A DNA stretch of 64,000 bases from Apirhabdus apintestini. GTDB taxonomy: Bacteria > Pseudomonadota > Gammaproteobacteria > Enterobacterales > Enterobacteriaceae. The stretch lies in NCBI GenBank assembly GCA_033977085.1, contig CP138906.1, positions 4,340,001-4,404,000 of the forward strand, written 5' to 3'. The notes beneath the pieces were generated by a model that was given only the letters and a program-made list of their open reading frames with translations, ran no database searches and was not told where the DNA came from. Shown piece after piece: positions 32,918 to 44,105 of this stretch (the stretch's first letter is position 1; each line of letters opens with the position of its first letter). A program made the position numbers and the translations under genes.

Positions 32918-33633
32918 TTCCCTATTTTTTCGCGGCATTGCTTTTGATCTTGATGGCACCTTGGTTGATAGTGCCCCAGGCTTGACCAGTGCGGTAGATA
33001 AAGCGTTATATGCGCTGGAGCTGCCAGCCGCCGGTGAAGATCGCGTGGTGACCTGGATTGGCAATGGCGCAGATATTTTAATCGAGCGCGCGCTGCGTTG
33101 GGCAATCAACGAGAAAACCGCCTCTGGCGCAGAGCCAGACCCCGAGCAGTGCCGTATCATGCGCAAGCTGTTCGATGGCTATTATGCGCAGGACGCCGAT
33201 GACGGTAGTTTTTGTTTCCTGGCGTCATCGAAACGCTTACCGCGCTTCGTCTGCAGGATATTGCGCTGGCGCTGGTGACCAATAAACCTACGCCCTTTGT
33301 CGCGCCGATGCTGGCATCGCTCGGGCTAATAGACACCTTCAGTCTTATTATCGGCGGCGATGACGTTGAGCATAAAAACCGCATCCCGAGCCAATATTGC
33401 GGGTAATGGATGCGTTAAATCTCTCGCCTGAAGACTTGCTCTTTGTAGGGGATTCGCGCAATGATATTCAGGCCGCGCAGGCGGCGGGGTGTCGTTCCGC
33501 AGGCCTGACGTACGGTTACAATTACGGAGAGTCGATAGCGCTGAGTCAGCCAGATTATATTATCGATAGACTCCATGAATTATTGCCCATTGTTGGGCTT
33601 CAACTACTCGAAGAATCAGGAATAAACCAATGA
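32910..33633 (+). pseudogene. gph: Phosphoglycolate phosphatase, two frameshifts
   Basis: HAD-superfamily enzyme removing 2-phosphoglycolate arising from DNA repair. Motif I is FDLDGTLVDSAPG (nucleophile Asp); VTNKPTPF and motif IV region FVGDSRNDIQAA follow in other frames. Deletions: T5 for T6 near 33210 and A5 for A6 near 33375. Repaired length is 241 residues (E. coli 252). The start (MNNSLFF) overlaps the rpe stop by eight bases, and its stop overlaps trpS by four, so the operon coupling is preserved. Confidence 0.92.
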
Positions 33634-34634
33634 CTAAGCCCATCGTCTTTAGCGGCGCGCAGCCGTCGGGAGAGTTAACCATCGGGAATTACATGGGGGC
33701 GCTGCGTCAGTGGGTGAACATGCAGGATGAGTATGAGTGCATCTACTGTATTGTCGATCAACATGCGATCACCGTGCGCCAGGACGCAGCAAAGCTGCGT
33801 TCAGCCACGCTGGACACACTGGCGCTGTACTTAGCCTGCGGCATCGATCCTGCTAAAAGCACGATATTCGTACAGTCGCACGTTCCGGAACATGCGCAGT
33901 TGGGTTGGGTACTGAACTGCTATGCCTATTTCGGCGAACTGAGCCGCATGACGCAGTTTAAGGATAAATCAGCGCGCTATGCGGAAAATATTAACGCAGG
34001 GTTGTTTGATTATCCGGTATTAATGGCCGCAGATATTTTGATTTACCAGACAAATCAGGTACCGGTTGGCGAAGATCAGAAACAGCATCTGGAGCTGAGT
34101 CGAGATGTCGCCCAGCGTTTTAATGCGCTATACGGTGAAATTTTCACAATCCCTCAGCCATTTATTCCTAAGTCCGGGGCGCGCGTTATGTCGCTGCTGG
34201 AGCCGACGAAGAAAATGTCCAAATCGGATGAGAATCGTAATAACGTGATTGGTTTACTGGAAGATCCGAAGTCGGTAGTTAAAAAGCTGAAACGCGCGGT
34301 AACGGATTCGGATGAGCCGCCGGTCGTCCGTTACGATATTGCCAATAAAGCAGGCGTCTCCAATTTGTTGGATATCCTTTCAGGCGTCACGGGAGAGCCT
34401 ATCTCCGCACTGGAACAGCGGTTTGAAGGCAAAATGTACGGCCATCTGAAAGGCGAGGTCGCCGATGCCGTCTCAGCCATGCTGAGTGAATTGCAGGAGC
34501 GATATCATCGTTATCGCAACGATGAGGCGTTTTTACAAAAAGTAATGAAAGACGGAGCAGAAAAGGCGCGCGCTCGCGCGTCTGACACGCTGCGTAAAGT
34601 CTATGAGGCAATAGGCTTTGTGGCACAGCCGTAA
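33630..34634 (+). CDS. trpS: Tryptophanyl-tRNA synthetase
   Basis: Intact, 334 residues as in E. coli. Class I synthetase: HIGH-equivalent PSGELTIGNYMGAL near residue 10 and KKMSKSDENRNN near 193. Essential for translation. Coupled to gph through an ATGA overlap. It is the last gene of the dam-side operon and is followed by a terminator hairpin. Confidence 0.98.
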   Translation: MTKPIVFSGAQPSGELTIGNYMGALRQWVNMQDEYECIYCIVDQHAITVRQDAAKLRSATLDTLALYLACGIDPAKSTIFVQSHVPEHAQLGWVLNCYAYFGELSRMTQFKDKSARYAENINAGLFDYPVLMAADILIYQTNQVPVGEDQKQHLELSRDVAQRFNALYGEIFTIPQPFIPKSGARVMSLLEPTKKMSKSDENRNNVIGLLEDPKSVVKKLKRAVTDSDEPPVVRYDIANKAGVSNLLDILSGVTGEPISALEQRFEGKMYGHLKGEVADAVSAMLSELQERYHRYRNDEAFLQKVMKDGAEKARARASDTLRKVYEAIGFVAQP

Positions 34635-34653
34635 GTTGTGATAAAGGAATGTC

Positions 34654-34680
34654 AAAGCCGCCTGCATAACAGGTGGCTTT
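34654..34680 (+). terminator. Terminator of trpS operon
   Basis: Stem AAAGCCGCCTG / CAGGTGGCTTT (one G-U pair) with a 5-base loop, 19 bases after the trpS stop. The 3' arm itself supplies the short T tract. Confidence 0.75.
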
Positions 34681-34705
34681 GACGCAGCCCCTAAAAAACG
34701 CCCCT

Positions 34706-35236
34706 TCAACTTCTGGCTATATTTATCTTTCTGCTTCCCCTTTGGCTACCCTGTCTGGTAGTGCACATATCTGCGAAGTATTTCTTCGTGTGCGCTCGCT
34801 GAGTCCGCAAAATACCCTCTTTACCGGAATAATTGTCCCAACGTTTGCGCTTTCTGAGATAAGGAAACTTCGCAAACAGTCCGATAGCCGTTCGCACTTT
34901 CATAAATCCCGTGAGTTCCCGGGCACTTAAACCCGGCGGTGCTCTGATTACGATTTACCTGCACGTTTATCTCAACGACTGTGCACTTTTCGTATTGCTG
35001 TAGATATAGATGCTGCGGTAAAGCTCTTTACCAAGGCTATCTTTGAGGATTTTGTATCTGTACTTCGGCGTCCATTCGAGATGGGACTGACTGCGATAGA
35101 ATACGCGGCAAGCGGATGCTATTATCCCCTTGATTTGCAGGTAACAAACCGGGGCAGTATTTAGCAAAGCATTTCCCGGACATGGCCAGATATGAACGAG
35201 CGCCGCCTCCCCAGAGGGGTAAGTTTGATAGCGCAT
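34706..35236 (-). mobile_element. IS200/IS605-type transposase relic
   Basis: Two minus-strand fragments read as parts of a small TnpA (Y1 transposase). The N-terminal part is YRSQSHLEWTPKYRYKILKD (frame at 34967-35236). The C-terminal part, in another frame (34706-34903), is KVRTAIGLFAKFPYLRKRK followed by W and N residues typical of the end of this family. The middle, which should hold the HUH metal-binding motif, is missing. The element is therefore dead by frameshift and internal deletion. The family is assigned from recalled sequence style, not a search. Confidence 0.65.
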
Positions 35237-35537
35237 AAAGCCGGTGCAATGCGTCGGCTTTATTATTCTAACTGTATCCGCACGCCTACAGTTTTGCTTC
35301 GGCCATCCTCGCCATACCTCTCACTTTGTAGCCGCACGCAGCAGCTGGCGGAAGGGCTATCGCTTTCCGGCCCCAGGCTACGATTTACTATTGTGAAGCG
35401 TAATCGCGTTTCTCGTCGAAATGTCGCTCGCCAGCGGGAAAGTGTGAAACTTTGGTCAGAATAACGACGTGAATCGCAGACGGCATGCCGGTGTCATATG
35501 CGGAAAGCGCCATTAGCCCCTCTTACAGGGCATTCGT
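35237..35537. other. Unassigned spacer left of IS21 copy 2
   Basis: About 300 bases with short frames on both strands but no recognisable protein, RNA or repeat. It may include flank of the IS200-type relic. Confidence 0.35.
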
Positions 35538-35568
35538 AAAAGACCACCTTCTCAGAAGGTGGTCTTTT
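35538..35568. terminator. Strong bidirectional terminator
   Basis: Perfect 13-bp stem AAAAGACCACCTT / AAGGTGGTCTTTT with a 5-base loop and T/A tracts on both sides. No intact gene now precedes it on either strand, so its original gene has been lost, probably when this junction formed. Confidence 0.85.
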
Positions 35569-35578
35569 ATTCTTAACT

Positions 35579-35628
35579 AAAAATCACGTCCTGTGGACGT
35601 GGTTATCGTCCCGGTTTTGGCTCTGCCT
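35579..35628. repeat. Dispersed repeat with palindrome, copy A
   Basis: Contains the perfect hairpin CACGTCC-TGT-GGACGTG (35585-35601) followed by GGTTTTGGCTCTGCCT. A diverged copy lies at 56152-56200. Hairpin plus conserved flank resembles a subterminal end of an IS200/IS605-type element, which would fit the transposase relic nearby, but this is inference. Confidence 0.5.
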
Positions 35629-35748
35629 GTAAAAACCTCCCCATGCCAAAATCTCTGTCTGTTGTTACCAACGGTGCAAAACTGATCCACCCCAGCGGTT
35701 GAAAACTGATCCAGGGGTTAATCTGCTCCTCTGAATACAGGGGAGCTT

Positions 35749-36767
<1,019 letters not shown>

Positions 36768-36771
<4 letters not shown>

Positions 36772-37550
36772 TGGTCGAACTACAACATCAACGGCTGATG
36801 GTGCTTGCTGAACAGCCCAGCTGGACAGCCTTATCGGCGCGGCGCCGGCACTGTCGCAACAGGCAGTGGATCAGGAATGGAGCTATATGGACTTCCTGGA
36901 GCACCTGCTACATGAGGAGAAACTGGCCCGGCATCAGCGTAAACAGGCGATGTACACGCGGATGGCAGCCTTCCCGGCGGTGAAGACGTTCGAGGAATAC
37001 GACTTCACCTTCGCCACCGGCGCACCTCAGAAGCAAATCCAGTCGCTGCGTTCCCTGAGCTTCATCGAACGTAACGAAAACATCGTGTTGCTGGGCCCCT
37101 CGGGCGTGGGGAAAACACATCTGGCGATAGCCATGGGCTACGAGGCAGTACGGGCGGGCATCAAGGTTCGCTTCACAACAGCAGCGGACCTGCTGTTACA
37201 GCTCGTCGACTTCCCAGCGTCAGGGGCGTTACAAAACGACACTCAATCGCGGTGTCATGGCCCCCAAACTGCTCATCATCGACGAAATAGGCTATCTGCC
37301 GTTCAGCCAGGAAGAGGCAAAGCTGTTCTTCCAGGTCATTGCCAAACGTTACGAAAAGAGCGCGATGATCCTGACCTCTAACCTGCCGTTCGGGCAGTGG
37401 GACCAGACGTTCGCGGGTGATGCAGCCCTGACATCGGCAATGCTGGACCGGATCTTACATCACTCACACGTAGTCCAGATAAAAGGAGAGAGCTATCGAC
37501 TGAAGCAGAAACGAAAGGCCGGGGTTATAGCGGAAGCTAATCCTGAGTAA
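36768..37550 (+). pseudogene. istB: IstB of IS21 copy 2, two frame breaks
   Basis: As in copy 1, plus a copy-specific inserted C at 37199-37205. That separates the Walker A half (frame ending 37381) from the Walker B half (frame starting near 37257, MAPKLLIIDEIGYLPF). This copy cannot supply IstB by ordinary translation. Confidence 0.88.
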
Positions 37551-37618
37551 GCAAGGTGGATCAATATTAGACCGTTGGTGGTGACGGTAAGTGGATCACT
37601 TTTTACCCGTTGTTGACA

Positions 37619-38459
37619 GCGGGCATTTTGCCGCTTTCTGCGTTTGCAGATAAGGATATCGCGACAACGGTGCATGATTATCCTGCCGTTCGCGGCAGTA
37701 TAATCGCTAACCTGCTTCAGGATCATGAGAATCCATTCACGCTCTATCCTTATGAGAGCAACTATCTGTTGTACACCGTGACTGACCACGTCAATAAAAA
37801 AGCGATTCATTCCTACGATTGGGGTGACGATGCGCGCAGAGATGAAGTTAAATTTCAGCTAAGCCTCGCTTTTCCTCTGTGGCGCGGCATTCTAGGCGAG
37901 AATTCCGTACTGGGCGCTTCTTACACGCAGCGTTCCTGGTGGCAGCTTTCAAATAGCGATCATTCTTCACCGTTTCGCGAAACGAACTATGAACCCCAGC
38001 TATTTTTGGGATTTGCGACGCAGTATGCATTCGCCGGATGGACTCTGCACGACGTGGAGTTTGGGTACAACCATCAGTCTAACGGGCGCAGCGATCCGAC
38101 ATCCCGCAAGCTGGAATCGTATGTATACGCGCCTGATGGCGCAGAACGGCAACTGGCAGGTAGAAGTTAAGCCCTGGTTTGTGGTGGGTAGTACGGACGA
38201 TAACCCGAATATCACCAAATACGCGGGCTACTATCAGCTTAAAGTCGGTTATGCGCTGGGCGATGCGGTCATCAGTGCGAAGGGGCAATATAACTGGAAT
38301 ACTGGCTACGGCGGTGCGGAACTGGGCGCCAGTTACCCCATCTCGAAGCATGTCAGGCTGTACGGTCAGGTGTATAGTGGCTATGGCGAATCGTTAATTG
38401 ATTACAATTTCAATCAGACTCGCGTTGGTTTAGGCGTTATGCTTAACGACATTCTTTGA
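37619..38459 (+). pseudogene. pldA: Outer-membrane phospholipase A, 5'-truncated and frameshifted
   Basis: OMPLA, a beta-barrel that degrades phospholipids mislocalised to the outer leaflet. IS21 copy 2 has removed the start and most of the signal peptide (remaining AGILPLSAFADKD). The catalytic segment GYNHQSNGRSDPTSR (His and Ser) is intact. Immediately after it an inserted A (CAAGCTG for CAGCTG, 38107-38113) shifts frame, and the rest continues to GVMLNDIL. It matches the E. coli protein along its length otherwise. Confidence 0.93.
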
Positions 38460-38477
38460 GGCATTGCAGTTTTTGCG

Positions 38478-38502
38478 CAGGCGCTGACAATAGCGCCTGT
38501 TT
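38478..38502 (+). terminator. Terminator after pldA
   Basis: Perfect 8-bp stem CAGGCGCT / AGCGCCTG with a 6-base loop followed by TTT, 18 bases after the pldA stop and upstream of recQ. Confidence 0.75.
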
Positions 38503-38524
38503 CTAATTAGGTAATGGGGTAAAT

Positions 38525-40351
38525 GTGGCGCAGGCGGAGGTTATGAATCAGGAGTTGCTGGCCAGACAGGTTTTGCAGGAAACCTTCGGCTATCAGCAAT
38601 TTCGCCCGGGCCAGGAAACCGTTATCAATACCGTACTGTCGGGGCGCGACTGTCTGGTCGTGATGCCTACCGGCGGCGGTAAATCTCTCTGTTATCAGAT
38701 ACCCGCGTTAGTACTGAACGGACTAACGGTGGTGGTATCTCCGCTTATTTCCCTCATGAAAGATCAGGTCGATCAGCTATTGGCGAACGGCGTGGCCGCC
38801 GCCTGTCTGAATTCGACGCAGAGCCGCGAGCAGCAGCTTGCGGTGATGGACGGCTGCCGAAGCGGGGAAATCCGGCTGCTTTATATCGCACCTGAGCGCC
38901 TGATGATGGACAACATGATAGAGCGGCTGAGCCAGTGGCGGCTATCGTTACTGGCCGTCGATGAGGCGCACTGTATCTCGCAGTGGGGGCATGATTTCCG
39001 TCCGGAATATGCGGCGCTGGGGCAATTGCGCGCGCGTTTGCCACAGGTGCCGTTTATCGCGCTAACCGCTACCGCAGACGATACCACGCGGCTGGACATT
39101 GCACGTTTGCTCGGGCTTCACGATCCCTTTATCCAAATTAGCAGTTTCGATCGGCCAAACATCCGCTACATGCTGATGGAGAAATTTAAGCCGATGGAAC
39201 AACTGATGCGCTATGTACAGGAACAGCGCGGAAAATCAGGGATTATCTACTGTAACAGCCGGGCCAAAGTGGAAGATACCGCCGCCCGTTTGCAAAGCCG
39301 CGGTATTAGCGCTGGCGCTTATCACGCCGGGCTGGACAACGCCATCCGCGCCGACGTGCAGGAGAAGTTTCAGCGCGACGATATCCAAATTGTGGTTGCC
39401 ACGGTGGCGTTTGGGATGGGCATTAATAAACCCAACGTGCGCTTTGTGGTCCACTTTGATATCCCTCGTAATATCGAATCCTATTATCAGGAAACCGGTC
39501 GCGCCGGTCGCGATGGCCTGCCTGCGGAAGCGATGCTGTTTTACGATCCTGCGGATATGGCGTGGCTGCGCCGCTGCCTTGAGGAAAAACCGCCCGGACA
39601 GCTTCAGGATATTGAGCGGCATAAACTCAATGCGATGGGCGCCTTCGCCGAAGCGCAGACCTGCCGCCGCCTGGTATTGCTAAATTATTTCGGCGAAAGC
39701 CGCCAGCAGGCGTGTGGAAACTGCGATATTTGCCTCGATCCTCCCCGGCGTTACGATGGACTGGTGGATGCGCAAAAGGCGCTATCGACTATTTATCGCG
39801 TTAATCAGCGTTTTGGGATGGGATATGTGGTTGAGGTGCTGCGCGGCGCTAACAATCAGCGTATTCGCGAGTTGCAGCATGAGAAACTGCCGGTCTACGG
39901 CATTGGGCGCGATCACAGCCAGGAACACTGGGTCAGCGTCATCCGTCAGCTTATTCACCTCGGAGTGGTAACACAAAATATCGCGCACCATTCGGCGCTG
40001 CAGCTTACCGAAGCGGCGCGTCCTCTACTGCGAGGCGAAACGCCGCTGCAACTGGCGGTACCGCGCGTGCAGGCGCTGAAACCGCGCGTTAATCAGCGGG
40101 TCATGGCCAGTAACTACGATCGCAGGCTCTTTGCAAAGCTGCGTAAGCTGCGCAAAGCCATTGCGGATGAAGAAAATATTCCGCCTTACGTTGTATTTAA
40201 CGATGCGACGCTGATTGAAATGGCGGAGCAACTGCCTCTCAGCCCCGGCGAAATGCTTAGCGTAAACGGCGTAGGTACGCGCAAGCTCGAAAGGTTTGGC
40301 GCGCCGTTTATGACCCTGATTCGCCAGCACGTCGACGGTGACGATGAGTAA
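38525..40351 (+). CDS. recQ: ATP-dependent DNA helicase RecQ
   Basis: Intact, 608 residues (E. coli 609). The GTG start is conserved with E. coli. Helicase motifs: Walker A MPTGGGKSLCYQ, DEAH box LAVDEAHCISQWGHDFRPEY, motif VI QETGRAGRDG. A zinc-binding Cys cluster (CRR...CGNCDIC), winged helix and C-terminal HRDC domain (SVNGVGTRKLERFG) follow. It acts in the RecF recombination pathway and fork repair. It is the longest clean gene in the right-hand block. Confidence 0.98.
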   Translation: MAQAEVMNQELLARQVLQETFGYQQFRPGQETVINTVLSGRDCLVVMPTGGGKSLCYQIPALVLNGLTVVVSPLISLMKDQVDQLLANGVAAACLNSTQSREQQLAVMDGCRSGEIRLLYIAPERLMMDNMIERLSQWRLSLLAVDEAHCISQWGHDFRPEYAALGQLRARLPQVPFIALTATADDTTRLDIARLLGLHDPFIQISSFDRPNIRYMLMEKFKPMEQLMRYVQEQRGKSGIIYCNSRAKVEDTAARLQSRGISAGAYHAGLDNAIRADVQEKFQRDDIQIVVATVAFGMGINKPNVRFVVHFDIPRNIESYYQETGRAGRDGLPAEAMLFYDPADMAWLRRCLEEKPPGQLQDIERHKLNAMGAFAEAQTCRRLVLLNYFGESRQQACGNCDICLDPPRRYDGLVDAQKALSTIYRVNQRFGMGYVVEVLRGANNQRIRELQHEKLPVYGIGRDHSQEHWVSVIRQLIHLGVVTQNIAHHSALQLTEAARPLLRGETPLQLAVPRVQALKPRVNQRVMASNYDRRLFAKLRKLRKAIADEENIPPYVVFNDATLIEMAEQLPLSPGEMLSVNGVGTRKLERFGAPFMTLIRQHVDGDDE

Positions 40352-40429
40352 GCCGTGACGCTGGTTTGCGCGCGCTAAACGTGCCAGGATAACGCCTGCC
40401 TGTTTCGATTTTTCCTTCCGAGCGTACTT

Positions 40430-41052
40430 ATGTTAATGCTATTTTTGACGGTGGCGGCGGTGCAGATTATCGCGCTAATGAGCCCCGGGCCTGATTTCTT
40501 TTTTGTCTCCCAAACTGCGATAAGCCGCTTGCGTAAAGAAGCGATGATGGCCGTTCTGGGGATAACCTGCGGCGTTATGGTATGGGCTGGCGTTGCGCTG
40601 CTGGGGCTACATCTTATTCTTGCGAAAATGGCGTGGCTGCATACCCTGATTATGGTTGGCGGCGGGCTGTACCTGTGCTGGATGGGCTACCAGATGCTGC
40701 GCGGTGCGCTAAAAAAGGCGCGCCTGAGACAACTGATGCGCAGCCGGTAGCGCTGGCGCGCAGCGGACGCAGTTTTGCGAAAGGGCTGCTGACCAATCTC
40801 TCCAACCCCAAAGCCATTATCTATTTCGGCAGTATATTTTCGCTGTTTGTGGGCGATGACGTAGGCGCAGCGGCGCGCGGTGGGCTTTTTGCTCTGATTG
40901 CGCTGGAAACTTTCGTCTGGTTTTCGCTGGTGGCAAGCCTATTTGCACTCCCAACCATGCGTCGCGGCTACCAGCGTCTCGCAAAGTGGATAGACGGCGT
41001 TGCCGGCGTACTGTTTGCCGGGTTTGGTATCCATTTGATTATTTCCCGCTAA
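40430..41052 (+). pseudogene. rhtC: Threonine efflux protein RhtC, frameshifted
   Basis: LysE/RhtB-family inner-membrane exporter. The N-terminal signature ALMSPGPDFFFVSQTA and multiple hydrophobic helices are present. An A run near 40710-40715 has six A where seven keep frame. The second half includes GLLTNLSNPKAIIYFGSIFS. Repaired length is 207 residues (E. coli 206). In E. coli rhtB follows; here only about 205 non-coding bases separate it from pldB, so rhtB is deleted. Confidence 0.92.
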
Positions 41053-41257
41053 CGGCCCGTCTGCCCGAATTGCCGTCCGCGCCCGCCTAAAAACTGGCGC
41101 GAACGCAGCGTGTCTGACAATGCGGCGTTAAATGCGTGCTGCCGGGTGCTATAAAAGTGTACGGTTCCCGCCGCCTGCGTATTTATGCCACAATGCACTC
41201 TGGTTTGATGTTTGGTCAATTATCCTTGTACCAATGTTCGCGCGTGGAGGCGCAGGC

Positions 41258-42282
41258 ATGCCCGCATCTCAACAGACAACCGACTGGCTCACGCGAGAAG
41301 ACGCGTTTGCGGCGTTCACTACCGGCCCATTAATGGATTTCTGGCGGCAGCGCGAGGAGTGCGAGCTGCTGGGCGTTGACGACATACCGGTACGGTTTGT
41401 TCGCTTCCACGCGCCGCGGCACGACCGCGTTATTCTGGTTTCCCCGGGCGCATTGAAAGCTATGTGAAATATGCCGAACTGGCATATGACCTGTTCTATT
41501 GTGGGTTTGACGTGCTGATTATCGATCATCGCGGGCAGGGCCGCTCCGGGCGGATGCTCTCTGACACTCATCGCGGGCACGTCGTGCATTTTAGCGATTA
41601 TGTGGATGATTTAGAACGCCTCTGGCATCAGGAAATCGCACCAGGTCCGTGGCGGCGGCGCTACGCGCTGGCACACTCGATGGGCGGAGCAATCACTTCG
41701 CTCTTTTTGCAGCGTAATCCTCAGGCGTTTGACGCCGTGGCGCTGTGTGCGCCGATGTTTGGCATTGTACTGCGCCTGCCGGAGTGGGTCGTGCGCCATA
41801 TTTTGGACTGGGCCGAAGAGCGGCCACATATTCGTGAAGGCTACGCGGTGGGGACCGGGCGCTGGCAGGCGCTGCCGTTTGCGCTCAACATTTTGACGCA
41901 CAGCCGCCAGCGCTATCGGCGCAATTTGCGCTTTTACGCAGACGACCCTCAGCTACGAGTGGGCGGCCCTACCTATCATTGGGTGCGGGAAGGCATTCTT
42001 GCCGGTGAGCAGGTTTTGGCCGGTGCCGGGGCAATGCAAACGCCCACGCTATTGGTTCAGGCGCAGGACGACCGGGTGGTGGATAATCGCGCTCAGGACC
42101 GCTATTGCGCGCTGCGCGCTGCGGCAGGACATCCCTGCGCGGGCAAAACGCCGTTGGTAATCGAAGGCGCTTACCACGAAATTTTATTTGAGAAAGATGC
42201 AATGCGCGCCAAAGCGCTGCATAGCATTATCGATTTTTTAGCACATTTGATAAATCATAAAACAATTACCCCAGAAGGATAG
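41258..42282 (+). pseudogene. pldB: Lysophospholipase L2, frameshifted
   Basis: Alpha/beta-hydrolase of the inner membrane that cleaves lysophospholipids. Nucleophile elbow AHSMGGA, IIDHRGQGRSGR, and a C-terminal EGAYHEILFEKDAMR with the catalytic His. One base is missing near 41448 (GG in SPGRIESY). Repaired length is 341 residues (E. coli 340). The ATG at 41258 follows GGAGG. Confidence 0.92.
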
Positions 42283-42291
42283 ATATCGCTT

Positions 42292-43098
42292 ATGTACCAG
42301 GTTGTTGCGTCCGATCTTGACGGCACGCTGCTGTCTCCCGAGCATATGCTGACGCCTTATGCGAAAGAAACGTTGCGCCTGCTGACTGCCCGCGGCGCGT
42401 GTTTCGTCTTTGCCACCGGGCGGCACCACGTGGATGTCGCGCAAATCCGCGACGGTCTTGATATTCCCGCCTACATGATAACCTCCAACGGTGCGCGGGT
42501 GCATGATATGGCCGGGCAATTAGTTTTCTCTCACAATCTGGACAGCGATATTGCCGCCGATCTTTTTGGCATGATGCACGACGATCCGAATATTGTGACC
42601 AACGTGTATCGCGACGATGATTGGTTTATCAACCGTCATCGCCCTGAGGAGATGCTGTTTTTCCCGGAGGCGGATTTCACATATCAGCTTTATGAACCCC
42701 AGCTTCTTGAACCGCAGGGGATCAGCAAGGTGTTCTTTATCAGCGACAGGCATGAACATTTGCTGCCGCTGGAGCAGGCCATTAACGCGCGCTGGGGAGA
42801 TAGGGTAAACGTGAGCTTTTCAACGCTCACCTGCCTTGAGGTGATGGCGGGCGGGGTTTCTAAAGGTCACGCGCTGGAAGCGGTTGCTACCGCGATGGGC
42901 TATGGTTTGCAGGACTGCATTGCGTTCGGGGATGGTATGAACGACAAAGAAATGCTGAGCATGGCGGGTAAAGGTTGCATTATGGGTAACGCCCATCAGC
43001 GCCTGAAAGATCTCCTGCCAGCGCTGGAAGTGATTGGCACCAATGCGGAAGAAGCCGTGCCGCACTACCTGCGGAAACTTTTCTTAGCTGAGGTTTGA
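42292..43098 (+). CDS. yigL: HAD-family sugar/pyridoxal phosphatase YigL
   Basis: Intact, 268 residues (E. coli 266). Cof-type HAD phosphatase: motif I SDLDGTLLSPEH with the nucleophile Asp, TSNGA loop, Lys motif (GGVSKGHAL) and motif IV FGDGMNDKEML. In E. coli YigL dephosphorylates pyridoxal phosphate and sugar phosphates in the phosphosugar-stress response. It follows pldB by nine bases. Confidence 0.95.
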   Translation: MYQVVASDLDGTLLSPEHMLTPYAKETLRLLTARGACFVFATGRHHVDVAQIRDGLDIPAYMITSNGARVHDMAGQLVFSHNLDSDIAADLFGMMHDDPNIVTNVYRDDDWFINRHRPEEMLFFPEADFTYQLYEPQLLEPQGISKVFFISDRHEHLLPLEQAINARWGDRVNVSFSTLTCLEVMAGGVSKGHALEAVATAMGYGLQDCIAFGDGMNDKEMLSMAGKGCIMGNAHQRLKDLLPALEVIGTNAEEAVPHYLRKLFLAEV

Positions 43099-43206
43099 TT
43101 TAAAACTGGAGTGATTATAAAACATCCACTGGTCAATGAGAAAATGAAATAATAGCGCTACGACTTCGCTACAATAGGCTTTTTTAATGCGAAGCGAGGC
43201 TTGGTC

Positions 43207-44105
43207 GTGGCGCTACTTATTATTACCACGGTGCTGTGGGCATTTTCTTTTAGCCTGATTGGTGAGTATCTGGCAGGGCACGTTGACAGCTATTTTTCAG
43301 TGTTAATGCGCCTTGGTCTGGCATTTGCCGTCTTTTTGCCTTTTTACGCGGCTATGGGCAAAGTATCAAAACCCGCGCGCTATATATGCTGGTTGGGGTG
43401 CTGCAGCTGGGCCTTACTTATTTGCTGAGTTTTCAGGCCTATTTATATCTGACGGTTTCCGAGTTTCTATTGTTTACCGTGCTTACGCCGCTGTACATCA
43501 CCCTTATCTACGATATCCTCCGCCGACAGCGGCTGCGCTGGAGCTATATGCTGAGCGCACTGCTGGCGGTGCTGGGAGCCGCAATTATTCGTTATGACCG
43601 CCTGAGCGAACATTTCTGGACCGGCTTGCTGCTGGTGCAACTGGCTAACCTTACCTTTGCCATCGGCATGGTGGGGTATAAGCGGCTCATGGAAATTCGT
43701 CCAATGCCGCAGCGCGGCGCTTTTTCCTGGTTTTATCTTGGCGCTTTCCTGGTGGCTGCGGTGGCGTGGCTGCTGTTGGGCAACTCAAAGCAGCTTCCTA
43801 CAACCCCATTACAGTGGGGAGTTTTGGTCTGGCTTGGGGTTGTCGCATCGGGGCTGGGATTCTTCATGTGGAACTACGGCGCTACCCGCGTGGATGCCGG
43901 TACGCTTGGCATTATGAATAATATGCACGTACCGGCAGGATTACTGGTTAACCTGGCTATCTGGCAGCAGCGTCCTCACTGGCCGAGCTTTCTGGCTGGA
44001 GGTGCGATAATTGTGGGGTCGCTCTGGGTGCACCGGCGCTGGGTCGCTCCACGCTCCGCACAAAGGGTAAATGCTCGCAGGCGTGACTGCGGGCAAAATG
44101 AATAA
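43207..44105 (+). pseudogene. bioP: EamA-type biotin transporter YigM/BioP, frameshifted
   Basis: Ten-helix EamA/DMT-family inner-membrane carrier; the E. coli ortholog (YigM) is the biotin importer. Hydrophobic repeats run throughout (LLIITTVLWAFSFSLIGEYL; NYGATRVDAGTLGIMNNMHV). An A run near 43367-43371 has four A where five keep frame. The GTG start at 43207 is chosen by homology. Repaired length is 299 residues, equal to E. coli. Its 3' end overlaps the convergent metR by about 149 bases. Confidence 0.85.
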
